From contig JAEZFD010000061.1 in NCBI GenBank assembly GCA_023417655.1, forward strand, positions 1 to 64,000: a DNA stretch of 64,000 bases, in the 5' to 3' direction. The notes under the pieces were generated by a model that did no database searches, had not been told where the DNA came from, and saw only the letters and a program-made list of their open reading frames with translations. A program made the position numbers and the translations under genes. Below, one piece after another: positions 7,895 to 17,700 of this stretch. Origin of the DNA: Planctomycetota bacterium (GTDB lineage Bacteria; Planctomycetota; Planctomycetia; Planctomycetales; Planctomycetaceae). Each line of letters starts with the position of its first letter. Positions within the stretch are counted from its first letter, which is position 1.

Positions 7895-8424
7895 GGCCGC
7901 GACCCTTGTGTCTCAGGTAGCAGGCCCATGATCTCATCGACGATCGCAGCGGGAGTTCGATTTTCGGTCCAGATGATATGTGTCGCGGCTTCTTCGTAGA
8001 GAGGCAGACGGCGGGTCAGAACCGTCTCGATTTCCTGAACGACGTCAGTCCCGGTCAACGTTGGTCGACTGAGTTTCGTAACGGGATCCTGAGAAAGGCG
8101 CTCTGCGATGGTCTTCACAGAAGCTGACAGCCAAATGACTGGTCCTGCTGCCTGCATGGCCGCCCGATTGGCAGGGTCCAGAATCGCTCCGCCCCCCGGT
8201 GAAACCACCCGGTTTTCGCCAGCCAGCGATGCCTGCAGCGCCGAGCTTTCCATCAGGCGGAAATAAGGTTCGCCCTGTTGCTGAAAGATTTCGGAGATCG
8301 TCTTTCCCGCCTGACACTCGATGACTGAGTCGAGGTCAATGAAATCCCAGTTCAGGCGAGCCGCGAGTGCGGAGCCGATGGTGGTTTTGCCGGTACCGCG
8401 ATACCCGATGAGCGTGATGACCAT
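7891..8424 (-). CDS. aroK: Shikimate kinase
   Basis: Cytosolic enzyme phosphorylating shikimate with ATP, in chorismate and aromatic amino-acid synthesis. 177 residues, normal length. Walker A GYRGTGKTT (7-15), shikimate-binding DLDSVIE (30-36), the GGGAIL loop near 79-84, the lid arginine region KLSRPTL, and the adenine-binding R-x-P-x-Y near RRLPLYEEAA are all visible. It is upstream of and overlapping with pilD by four bases; the pairing with a prepilin peptidase is positional and probably not functional. Confidence 0.96.
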   Translation of the reverse strand: MVITLIGYRGTGKTTIGSALAARLNWDFIDLDSVIECQAGKTISEIFQQQGEPYFRLMESSALQASLAGENRVVSPGGGAILDPANRAAMQAAGPVIWLSASVKTIAERLSQDPVTKLSRPTLTGTDVVQEIETVLTRRLPLYEEAATHIIWTENRTPAAIVDEIMGLLPETQGSRP

Positions 8425-8608
8425 ATTCCGTAGCGGTGAATCGCGGGGAGAGACGGGAAAAACTGCAGGGAAACCAGCGGCAATTGGCCGCCTTCAATCA
8501 AATTAGAATAACGGATCTCAGACTGAAAATCAGTGACCGGAAGGGGTTTCAGTTCGGATTCGCGTCGACGTGATCTGAATTCACCTTTGAGACGCAACTC
8601 GCATGGCG

Positions 8609-11071
8609 TTATCTCGTCGGAACACCATTGCCTCGTGAGGCCTCCTCAAGTGAAACCTCTGTCGCGACGGTGACCGTGATGGGAGTAGATTTAAATGCCG
8701 GGCAGTTACTGCGAGTGTCGACACTGCCTGCCGGGATCAGAACATTCGCTTCCGGAAAGTACATCGCCGCGTTCCCTTTCGGAATGTCGTACTCGACGAC
8801 GCAGAAGCTGTGAGCCGTGCGAGTCTGACCGGCGACATGACTGTGAACGTGGACCTTCTGACCCGTAGCAAGTCCGCGTTCTCGAATGTCATCCCGATTC
8901 ATCATGATGATCCGCCGCTCGCGGTGAATCCCCCGGTACCGGTCATCCAGATCATAGATGGTCGTATTGAATTGGTCGTGACTCCGCACGGTCGTCAGGA
9001 GCAACTGGTCTGGTTCGAGATCATGCCGCGGGATCGGATTGACTGTAAATAACGCTTTGCCAGTCGGAGTCTGATAGTTATGGTCACGTGTCGGATTCGG
9101 CAGATAAAAACCACCGGGCTTCCGGGCCTCTTCATTGAAGTTCTCAAAGCCGGGGATGACCTTGGAAACACCCTCCCGGATCAGGTCATAATCGTTCGCC
9201 CAAGCCAGCCAGTCGACAGTGGCTTTGTTTCCGAGAACGGCATGTGCCATCCGGCAGATGATCTCAGTTTCGCCGAGCAGCTCTGTCGATGCCGGTTTGA
9301 ACTTCCCGGTTGATGACTGCACGACACCCATTGAGTTTTCGGTCGTCGTGAACTGCAGGCGAGCCGGCTTGCCGTCCGATTCGATCCGCTCATCCAGCTC
9401 GGTTCGCCCGAGGCAGGGGAGAATGAGCGACTGACGCCCTGTGACCAGATCCGAGCGGTTGAGCTTGGTGCCAATGCGGACGGTGAGGTTTGTTCGCTGC
9501 AACGCCTCGGCACAGAATCGAGTGTCAGACATCGCCTGCAGAAAGTTTCCGCCGAGCGAGATAAAGACTTTGATTCTCCCCTCTCGCATCGCGAGCATCG
9601 CCTCTTGTGAGTCGAACCCCGCCTTCCTGGGTGGAGAGAATTGGAAGGCTTGCTCCAGTTGATCTAGGAATGCGGTTGTCGGTCGCTCCCAGACTCCCAT
9701 CGTTCGGTCACCCTGAACGTTGGAATGTCCGCGGACACAACACGGCCCGGCTCCCTGTTTGCCGATGGCGCCACGAAGCATCAGTAGGTTCATCATCTCA
9801 CGGACATTTTCAGTTCCGTTGTGATGCTGAGTGACTCCCAGGCACCAGCAGAGAATGATTCGCTCGGACTCCTGAATCCATTTCGCGGCGGTCGTGATCT
9901 GCTCTCGCGAGATCCCTGAGACGGCGACGATTTCCTCCCAGTTCGCGCTGCGGAGATCGGCCAGCAGGTCATCGAGATTGGTGGTGTGCTGGCGGATGTA
10001 TTCCCAGTTGAATGTCGAGTCAGGCTGGGCGTCCTCCCATTCCAGCAACTGCTTCATGATCCCTTTGAAGAGTGGAACGTCGCCGTTGACTTTCACCTGC
10101 AGCATGAGATCGGTGAGTGGGGTTCCAATCCCAAGAAGACCGCTCGCTTCCTGTGGATTCATGAAGTTCAGGAAGCCTGCTTCCTGCAGCGGGTTCACGG
10201 CAATAATGCGTGCTCCTGCTCGTTTGGCTTCTTGCAGTGACAACAGTTGTCGAGGATGGTTCGTGCCCGGATTCTGCCCGACAACCAGCACCAGCTCCGC
10301 ATGTTTGAAATCGGTCAGTTTGACGGTTCCTTTGCCGAAACCGAAGACCTGATTCAAAGCGGTGCCGCTGGATTCATGACACATGTTGGAACAGTCAGGC
10401 AGATTGTTTGTCCCGAACTGCCGTGAGAATAATTGCAGAGAGAACGCCGCCTCATTCACCGCTTTGCCGGAGGTATAGAATGCCGCCTCGTCAGGAGAAG
10501 AAAGGGCGTTCATTTCCTCCGCGATCAGAGAGAACGCACCGTCCCAGGAGATCGGTTCGTAGTGTGTGGCGCCCGGTCGCAGCACCATTGGTTCAGTGAG
10601 TCGTCCCTGCTGTTCGAGCCAATAGTCGGTTTGGTGGCTGAGATGACTGATGGAGTTCTTCGCAAAGAACTCAGCCGTGATGCGACGCTTGTCGGACTCA
10701 TGGGCGATCGCCTTGGCACCGTTCTCACAGAAATCGAAGACGACCCGTTTGTCGTCATGTTCCGGCCAGGCACATCCCGGGCAGTCGACCCCGTTCTTCT
10801 GGTTCACTTGCAAGAGTGGCAACGTCCCTCGCAGGAGTCCGGCTTCCCCCCAGGCGTAATAAAAGCTGTTGACGACAGCATGGAGCCCCGTCGCTTTTCG
10901 AACTGGGGCGGTCACTTTCAGCGGAAGCGGATGCTCAGGTCGCTCAACCTGAATCGGGCCGTGTTCGCTCGCGAGTGTCATCCAGTCTTGCGGCCGTGGC
11001 GTCACAAGTGATACGACGGGGATCTGATCTGACGACCCGGTCGCAGCGGCGTCCTGTGTGGAGTGGGACAT
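8609..11071 (-). CDS. FdhF/YdeP-family molybdopterin oxidoreductase
   Basis: 820 residues from ATG 11071 with GGAG upstream; the frame continues to 11206 but would then run into fdhD. It carries the YdeP-type N-terminal motif NGVDCPGCAWPEHDD, which lacks the four-cysteine 4Fe-4S pattern of classical formate dehydrogenases, then CHESSGTALNQVFGFGKGT and VVGQNPGTNHPRQL of the molybdopterin-binding domains, and a C-terminal molybdopterin dinucleotide domain (LLLTTVRSHDQFNTTIY). It belongs to the DMSO-reductase superfamily. E. coli YdeP is linked to acid resistance, but the physiological substrate of the family is uncertain. The fdhD gene lies 28 nt upstream on the same strand, which fits a protein needing a sulfurated molybdenum cofactor. 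Confidence 0.92.
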   Translation of the reverse strand: MSHSTQDAAATGSSDQIPVVSLVTPRPQDWMTLASEHGPIQVERPEHPLPLKVTAPVRKATGLHAVVNSFYYAWGEAGLLRGTLPLLQVNQKNGVDCPGCAWPEHDDKRVVFDFCENGAKAIAHESDKRRITAEFFAKNSISHLSHQTDYWLEQQGRLTEPMVLRPGATHYEPISWDGAFSLIAEEMNALSSPDEAAFYTSGKAVNEAAFSLQLFSRQFGTNNLPDCSNMCHESSGTALNQVFGFGKGTVKLTDFKHAELVLVVGQNPGTNHPRQLLSLQEAKRAGARIIAVNPLQEAGFLNFMNPQEASGLLGIGTPLTDLMLQVKVNGDVPLFKGIMKQLLEWEDAQPDSTFNWEYIRQHTTNLDDLLADLRSANWEEIVAVSGISREQITTAAKWIQESERIILCWCLGVTQHHNGTENVREMMNLLMLRGAIGKQGAGPCCVRGHSNVQGDRTMGVWERPTTAFLDQLEQAFQFSPPRKAGFDSQEAMLAMREGRIKVFISLGGNFLQAMSDTRFCAEALQRTNLTVRIGTKLNRSDLVTGRQSLILPCLGRTELDERIESDGKPARLQFTTTENSMGVVQSSTGKFKPASTELLGETEIICRMAHAVLGNKATVDWLAWANDYDLIREGVSKVIPGFENFNEEARKPGGFYLPNPTRDHNYQTPTGKALFTVNPIPRHDLEPDQLLLTTVRSHDQFNTTIYDLDDRYRGIHRERRIIMMNRDDIRERGLATGQKVHVHSHVAGQTRTAHSFCVVEYDIPKGNAAMYFPEANVLIPAGSVDTRSNCPAFKSTPITVTVATEVSLEEASRGNGVPTR

Positions 11072-11099
11072 CAGCGATCTCCAGTTGAATGTGATGATC

Positions 11100-11999
11100 T
11101 CATTGCCCAGGATGACCAGCGGGCGTCTCACCGGCCGGGGCCTCTTTGCAACAGATCCGGCTACTTCCGCAATAGAGATTGAATCGATTCTGCCGCACGA
11201 ATCCAAGCAGCGTCATCCCATGCTGTTCTGCAAGTTCGACTGCGAGACTCGAGGGGGCTCCAACGGCAGCCAGGATCGGGATTCCTGCCATTACCGCTTT
11301 CTGCACGAGTTCGAAGCTCGCCCGGCCGCTGACGAGAAGAATGGTTTCAGACAATGGCAGGGTTCGAGTTAAAAGGGCTCGGCCAATCACTTTATCGAGT
11401 GCATTATGCCGTCCGACATCTTCCCGGATCCAGATCAGATCCCCGGATTTCGAGAAGAGTGCTGAAGCGTGAAGTCCCCCGGTCTGTTCAAAAACGGCCT
11501 GTGCCTGGCGCAATTTCTCCGGCAGCGAATGAATCAGTTCCGGGGAAACTTGGGGCGAGTTCTCAGGAAGCGAAACTCTGATGCACGATTGCACGGCCTC
11601 CAGCGACGTCTTTCCGCAGACTCCGCAGCTGGAACTCGTGTAGACGTGCCGTTTCAGTCGGGCCAGATCGACAGTTACTTCGGGCCGCAGATGGATGCGG
11701 ATCTTGTTTCCATTCCGGCAGTCGTGCATTGCCAGAATGTCATGCGCCGACGAGATGATTCCCTCGGTATAAAGGAATCCGGCCGCGAGTTCCCGATCAT
11801 GGCCCGGTGTCCGCATCGTGACGGACACGGTGCGCTGTCGACGCCGGCCCTGAAGGACATAGCTGAGCCGGATCTCCATCGGCTCTTCGGCGGCGAGACA
11901 GTCGGTCTGAGGTGTTGTCCGCTCTCCATCAATGCGGGACAGACTGACCACGCGAAATGGACTCGCATTCGACGGGGGCGGGCCGGACGATAGAGTCAT
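11100..11999 (-). CDS. fdhD: Formate dehydrogenase accessory sulfurtransferase FdhD
   Basis: FdhD transfers sulfur from a cysteine desulfurase to the molybdenum cofactor, activating formate-dehydrogenase-type enzymes in the cytosol. 299 residues from ATG 11999 with GAGG upstream; a GTG at 12023 is an alternative. The conserved sulfur-carrying motif CGVCGK is present in TSSSCGVCGKTS, along with ERELAAGFLYTEGII-type and DVGRHNALDKVIG motifs and the late LLVSGRASFELVQKA strand. Position directly upstream of the YdeP-type oxidoreductase gene, same strand, 28-nt gap, indicates that this oxidoreductase is its client. Confidence 0.95.
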   Translation of the reverse strand: MTLSSGPPPSNASPFRVVSLSRIDGERTTPQTDCLAAEEPMEIRLSYVLQGRRRQRTVSVTMRTPGHDRELAAGFLYTEGIISSAHDILAMHDCRNGNKIRIHLRPEVTVDLARLKRHVYTSSSCGVCGKTSLEAVQSCIRVSLPENSPQVSPELIHSLPEKLRQAQAVFEQTGGLHASALFSKSGDLIWIREDVGRHNALDKVIGRALLTRTLPLSETILLVSGRASFELVQKAVMAGIPILAAVGAPSSLAVELAEQHGMTLLGFVRQNRFNLYCGSSRICCKEAPAGETPAGHPGQ

Positions 12000-12072
12000 G
12001 TCACGCCTCACTTCGAGAGTCACACTCGATGCTATTCCGCATGGACGCCGACCTCACGCCGACGATCAGGAA

Positions 12073-13305
12073 TCAATCGACAATACGGATCCGTCGCCAG
12101 TCCTTCTTCCCCGCACGGACAATCATACCATCCGTGATCGGGACCCATTCTGTTTTGTCTTTGATGACCGTCTTCTCATCTCCCCGCAGGACGAAGACGG
12201 CGCCGCCCTGGATCCGCTGAATCGCCACGCTGGTTGAGGGGACGAGACCAATTTCCTTCAGCAGTTGAGCCGACTGCATCGCGCCATCGGCATTCAGTTT
12301 GCCGCGAGACAGGTTCACTTCTGGAATTTCAGCGGGGAGTGAGCCTTCACCAATTTCCTGCTGCCAGCGGCGGATCGCTTCTTCAGCTTCTTCAGCAGAG
12401 TGGTATTCCGTCATGACCGATCGGGCGAGCCGGATTTTAGCTTCTTTGGGATGCCCGGCGAGAATTTCATCGACCTCGTTCATCGGGATTTCGGTCAGCA
12501 GTTCGAAGAAGGTCCGCATCACGGCATCCGGGATCTGCATGAACTTCTTCATCATCTCATAAGGAGCCTCGGAGATCCCGATGTAGTTCCCGAGACTTTT
12601 CCCCATGCGGCGCGTCCCGTCAGTTCCGACGAGAATCGGGGACATCATTCCAATCTGTTGCGGAAGGTTCTGTTGCTTCTGCAGATCCCGCGCGAGCATG
12701 AATGTATAGAGCTGTTCGGTCCCGCCGAGTTCCACATCGGACTTGATCATCACCGAGTCCCAGGCCTGCATCACCGGGTACAGACATTCATGCAGAAAGA
12801 TCGGCGCTTCTGCCGCCATTCGCTTGGCGAAGTCGTCACGGGTCAGCAACTGGGCAATCGTGACTTTGCCGCAGAGCTGCAGGATGTCGACCAGTCCCAT
12901 CTTTCCGAACCAGTCGCCATTGCGATGTACTTCTGCCTTGGACAGATCGATCACCTTACCGACCTGTTCGAGATAGTACGTGGCGTTGGCTTCCACTTCT
13001 TCTGCGGTCAATTGGCGTTTGCGGGCTTCGTCACGGCCGCTGGGATCACCGACCATCGCGGTGGCGTTGCCGATGATGATCACCGCCTGATGCCCCAGTT
13101 CCTGAAACTGACGCATCTTCCGCAGCGGGACCGTATGTCCAAGGTGGACGTTGGCGGCCGTCGGGTCGATGCCGTACTTGATGCGCAGCGGTGTTCCCGT
13201 CTCACGGCTCTTTGTCAGCTTCTCTGCGAGTTCGGATTGCGGGACAACTTTTTCAATTCCACGCAGCAGGATCTGGAGCTGTTGATCAACGGGAGCGAAT
13301 GACAT
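12073..13305 (-). CDS. tyrS: Tyrosine-tRNA ligase
   Basis: Class I aminoacyl-tRNA synthetase charging tRNA-Tyr. 410 residues from ATG 13305; an in-frame TTG at 13332 is less likely. Signature regions: YGIDPTAANVHLGHT (HIGH-type motif), GGTEQLYTF for tyrosine and ATP binding, and GTRRMGKSLGN, in which the KMSKS motif reads RMGKS. The C-terminal part from about 335 onward is an S4-type RNA-binding domain (AIQRIQGGAVFVLRG). It ends 73 nt upstream of fdhD on the same strand but is functionally unrelated to it. Confidence 0.96.
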   Translation of the reverse strand: MSFAPVDQQLQILLRGIEKVVPQSELAEKLTKSRETGTPLRIKYGIDPTAANVHLGHTVPLRKMRQFQELGHQAVIIIGNATAMVGDPSGRDEARKRQLTAEEVEANATYYLEQVGKVIDLSKAEVHRNGDWFGKMGLVDILQLCGKVTIAQLLTRDDFAKRMAAEAPIFLHECLYPVMQAWDSVMIKSDVELGGTEQLYTFMLARDLQKQQNLPQQIGMMSPILVGTDGTRRMGKSLGNYIGISEAPYEMMKKFMQIPDAVMRTFFELLTEIPMNEVDEILAGHPKEAKIRLARSVMTEYHSAEEAEEAIRRWQQEIGEGSLPAEIPEVNLSRGKLNADGAMQSAQLLKEIGLVPSTSVAIQRIQGGAVFVLRGDEKTVIKDKTEWVPITDGMIVRAGKKDWRRIRIVD

Positions 13306-13459
13306 CGGAAAATCTCTATGACAAGTCGGCAAAGCAGATTGCAGGCGGGTGATAAGTCCGACACTGCGTGAACGTGAATGAGCTGAGAGCCCATCGCAAA
13401 ATGGTCTCGACGTCCGGGCTGCGCTGGGGATTGGTCCAGCAAACAGGTCGAGAACGAAA

Positions 13460-13481
13460 ACAGCCGCATCATCGCGGCTGT
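13460..13481 (-). terminator. Intrinsic terminator of the TPR gene upstream
   Basis: ACAGCCGC (13460-13467) and GCGGCTGT (13474-13481) form a perfect 8-bp stem with a 6-nt loop. Read on the minus strand the stem runs directly into TTTCGTTC, a T-rich tail. It lies 115 nt after the stop of the minus-strand gene ending at 13596 and before tyrS. Confidence 0.65.
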
Positions 13482-13595
13482 CTCTGAAACGCTAATAGAT
13501 GTTGTAGCGAATCTGCTCCCAGACTGGCATCTGAGCGTCACGAATTTTCCCCGGAAGGGAGGCCTCGCAGGCACGACGTAGAGCGGGGGAGAGAA

Positions 13596-14669
13596 CTATT
13601 CCCCTTCGCCAAGTTTCTTGGTCCACTCGCTCGAGGGGTAGTCCGACTGCAGCTTGGCCGATGCTTCGGCCCCACGGCCGGGCTGACCGACACTCGGCCA
13701 GAGTTTGGCGAGGTTGTAGAGAGCCTCGGCATGCAGATCCGATTCGGCGGCCAGTGACGGAATCACGTCGACGTGCAGGTAGGCCAGCAGCGCTTCCTTG
13801 TTCTTTTGACTGTCGGCGGAATAGATACTTCCCAGTTGCAGATAGGCTTGTGCCAGGATGCGATGATCGGCAGCGGTTGCTTCGGCGACGACCTTCTGAA
13901 GGATCTCAGCAGCTTGAGGACCCTGACCTTTGGCTTGCAGACATTCGGCCTGTCCCAGCATGGCTTCCAGAATGGCCGCTTTCTCCGTGGGAGTCGTCCC
14001 CTTCGCACTTGCGACCGAATCAAAGAGCGGCTTCGCTTCGTCCGGCTTCTTCTGGTCGATCAAAGTGCGGGCCAGACCGTTCTTGGAGATCATCTTGTAA
14101 TCGTTCCAAGGAGCCTGTTGAACGCGATCAAAGGCGGTTTGGGCGGTCACATGATCATGAATCAGCAGAGCGGTTTCCCCGAGCAGCAGCTGGGAAGGGT
14201 AGAAGCGATAGTGGTCGCGCGAGCTGTTGGCGAGTGAGTTCAGCTTCTCAATTGCTGCGGCTGCCTTCGACGGATCAGCCTGAGCCATCTTTGCCAACGT
14301 TCTTGCCATCAAAAAGTTGATTTCGGCTTTCACGTTGTCGTTGCTGGTGGCGCCCAATGCTTCCTGATACCCGGCCATGGCATCAGCGAGCCGGCCAGCA
14401 TTCTCATTACTGCGGGCGAGATTCAGTGTCGGGGGTTCACCCTGAAACTCGATGCGTGCGATCTCGTTGGCAGGGATCTTTTCTTCTTTATTTCCCACCT
14501 TCTGGGTGATCGTCACGTCAGTTCGGGTGACCCCCGTCATCTGCCCGGCGAAACCCTTTGTATCACCAGGGCGATACACGGTGTCGAGATCAGCGGCAGA
14601 GGCGGATGAAACTCCGAGAACGAGAGCGGCAACCATCGCGGAAAATGACCGCATTTGAGAGACGTTCAT
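13596..14669 (-). CDS. Exported TPR-like protein
   Basis: 357 residues from ATG 14669, chosen because GGAGAG sits seven bases upstream. A signal peptide (MRSFSAMVAALVLGVSSASA) is followed by a short beta-rich region (GFAGQMTGVTRTDVTITQ) ending in IARIEFQGEPP, and then helical repeats with TPR-like spacing: AMAGYQEAL, AQTAFDRVQQAPW, KPLFDSVASA, AAEILQKVVAEA, AEALYNLAKLWP. No catalytic motif is visible. The next gene on this strand, ending at 14783, is a much larger exported TPR-type protein 113 nt upstream, so the two probably act together in an envelope assembly. Function unknown. Confidence 0.85.
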   Translation of the reverse strand: MNVSQMRSFSAMVAALVLGVSSASAADLDTVYRPGDTKGFAGQMTGVTRTDVTITQKVGNKEEKIPANEIARIEFQGEPPTLNLARSNENAGRLADAMAGYQEALGATSNDNVKAEINFLMARTLAKMAQADPSKAAAAIEKLNSLANSSRDHYRFYPSQLLLGETALLIHDHVTAQTAFDRVQQAPWNDYKMISKNGLARTLIDQKKPDEAKPLFDSVASAKGTTPTEKAAILEAMLGQAECLQAKGQGPQAAEILQKVVAEATAADHRILAQAYLQLGSIYSADSQKNKEALLAYLHVDVIPSLAAESDLHAEALYNLAKLWPSVGQPGRGAEASAKLQSDYPSSEWTKKLGEGE

Positions 14670-14782
14670 GGGGACACTCTCCATTGAACCCGTTCTGGAA
14701 CGAATTCAATTCGATTGGAATCTTCGGGATTTTTACGAATAGGACAGGTTCGCTCAGGTCGGGGTGAAATCACCCCCCGTCT

Positions 14783-17700
14783 CTAAGCGAACGGGTTGTC
14801 CGGAGGAAGTTTTGCTGGCTTGGAGGCCGGCTTGGCCGCTGGCGGCGGCAACGGATTCCCAAACGGGAACGGGTTGTCCTCTGCCGGTTTTGCCGCTGGC
14901 TTGGCTGCGGGTTTCGCTGCGGCCGGAGTCTGTTTTGAAACGGGAGCAGCTGGTGCTGCTGGAGCGGCAGGGGCCGGTTTCGATGGACTTGCTGCCTTCT
15001 TCAACCCCGGTGGAATTGGAGCGGGAGCAGGTGCTCCTGCTGCAGGTTTCGGCGAGAATGGATTGTCTGCCAACGGTTTCGGAGCAGCGGGCTGCGGAGC
15101 TGCCGCTTGTGGTTTCGGCTGGGCGGGCTTCACCGGAGTTGGGTTAGCAACTTTCGGGGCAGCCGCGGCAGGAGCCGGTTTTGCGACGGGCACTGGGGCT
15201 GCTGGTTTCGGTTGCGCTGGAGCAGCAGGGCTGGCCGCCTGAGCCGGCTTTGGTGCCGGTGCTGCGTTTGGAGCCTTGACTGGAGCAGCGACCGGCTTGG
15301 GAGCAGCTACCGGATTCACGGTTGCGGCAGGAGCTTTCGGGGCTGCTGGTCGTTCGGCCGCAATAGGTTTGGCAACCGGTGCCTTGGCCACAGGTTTCGC
15401 AGCTGAGGCTTTCGTTGCAGCCGCGATCGGCGCGGCGACCGGAGTCGTCACATGCGGCGAGGAAGTGGTCAGGCTGTCACCGTCTCCAAAGCCAGGGAAT
15501 GCGGGACCTGCGGGTCCACGGGGCGCATTTCCGTGACCATGACCGTTCGACCGGGCGGCACCCATCACCGGAGGTCCAAATTCGCCCGGGATTCCAGCAG
15601 AAGTTCCCCCTGCGGCATTCGCTGCCATTGAGGAAACGATCGCGGCGTCGTCGCCGGCATCGATCGTCAGCTTCGGTTTGAACACGTTCTTCGATTGATG
15701 CCAGTACCAGAACCCGACGCCGCCGAGAGTGGCGATCAGGATCAGCACGAACCAGATCATTCCCGAGTTGCTGGCTTCGGCTGGCGGAGCTTCCACTTTC
15801 GGTGCCGACTGAGCGGCTGCCGGGGCATCCACCGGAGGATTCACCTCGTTGAGCGCGGCCTTCATCTCCTTGCTTGGCTCGGTACTCGCCAGCTCACGCG
15901 GCAGGTCAACGACCGGTTCCCCCAGATCTTTCAGCACGTCTTTGTAAAGACCGTTGAACCGTGTGTATTGTTCATCCGGCCAGCGTTTCGAAACTCGCTG
16001 GAAGCTGTTGATGTTCGCCAGAGCCCGATCCAGGTGCATCCGCGATTCTTTTGGATCGGAAAGAGACAGACCGAATTCTTTTTCTGCTTCTGCCTGGAAG
16101 TACCGGGCGTCGAAGTGCAGCTGTTCGATTCGCTCTTCCTTATTGCGGAAAAGTGCCTGCTGCAGGGACTGGGCTGTATAGGTCCAACCCCAGATATTCT
16201 GACCTTCCTTCTTCCCGTACAGAGCGACGTTGAACTTCTCGGCGTTCCCATCGGCTTTTGCCCATGCCTGATACAATCGGGCGGCTTCGAACTGGGCGTC
16301 AGGAGCGTTCGGGTTGGATTTCAGGACATCCAGAATGACCTGCTCAGCTTTAGTGAAGTCTTTCTGGTTTCGCAGGCAATTCACCATACGCAGTTTGCTG
16401 GCGATGATCTGCTGAGGCGTGGCAAACGCGGGATCTTTTGCGGCGTTATCAACGATGGCCTGATAGGCTCCGGCAGCCTTCTGGTAGAAGTCGGCGGCCT
16501 TACTCGGATCATCTGTGGATCCATCAGCCAGACTGTTGAAGGTCTCTCCGATCCACAACAGCGAGTACATCGTCTGGCCTTCCTTCCGGTTGAACAGGTC
16601 GTTCAGGAAGGATTCGAACCCAGTCCGGACATCATCCAGTCGCTTCTTGTCTCCGGAAGCCCGCAGGCGTTCCAGTTCGCGCTCGAGCTCCTGCCCGAAC
16701 TCCACGAAGACCTGAGTCAGCGCGGCTTCGTCTCCCCCGGCGGCGACTTCTTCCAGTTTGACCCGGGCTTTACGGGCTTCATCCAGGTTCTTGATCCCGA
16801 CATAAGCTCGCAGCAACTGCTGATAAGCGAAGCTGGCCATTTGTCGGCTCTTGGCCTTCGACGGGTCTGTCGGCCGCTTTTCTCCTTTCGGGAGATCGAC
16901 TTCCTTCAACACGCTGTGAGGATCTTTGAGCAACAGGTCGAGCGAGCCCGGTGGGCCTTTCGGATCCTTCTGCTGATAGAGACCATCAAGGTTGCGGATG
17001 TTGACCATCGTCAACTTCGCGCCGACAAGGTCGTCCGGGAACGGCGCGTCGTCCGGAATGTTCTTCTCTGCTTCATCGAGGCCGATTGTCAGGTGAGTAA
17101 TCGCGGCCGTTTTCCATTTGTTGAGGTCATCAACCGAGGCCCGTTCTGCTTCAGGGAGGGCGGCGGAAGTGACATACTGACGCCAGAATGCCTTGCCGGC
17201 GCGAACCTGAGCGTCGGCGTACTGGGAAGTCCCCTTTGGGATCTTCAGCCACCAGTCTGCGGCAGTCAGGAAATCGTTGTTGTTCCAATAGATCTTGGCG
17301 ACTGTGTTTCGAGCATCGTTGGCACGATCTGACTCCGGCCAGCGTTCACAGAGCAGGTTCGCTGCTGCGACCACTTGCTGTTCTTCGAACTGGCGATTGT
17401 TCTCAGGGGCGTCCCCGTACGCATGATCGTATGCGGCCATGAGCAAGAAGCCTGCTTCCTGAGCGAGTGTGGCATTGTCGCCGCTATGCCGGAGGATCTG
17501 ATCTTCAGCGATGATGGCTGCTTCGAAGGGCCGCTTCTGCAGGAGATACCCATAAGCAAGTCGCAACCGGGCGATATTCACCAGATTGGGGTCAGTGTTG
17601 GTTGTCGCGAGTCGAATGGCGAGATCGTACATCCGGGTCATTTCCCCGGCGGTTCCAATGAGAGTGTCATACTGAGCGCGGGCTTCCTTGTCCTTTCGCT

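Noticed and set aside
15107..15681. Long plus-strand open frames opposite the Ala/Pro-rich tail (Gly/Ala- or Arg/Trp-rich translations)
   Set aside because: They are antisense to low-complexity codons of the 1410-residue protein and have repetitive composition with no start-site support.
15695..17332. 545-codon open frame on the plus strand
   Set aside because: Antisense shadow of the giant TPR gene; the minus-strand frame is longer, has a signal peptide and repeat structure, and its composition is protein-like.
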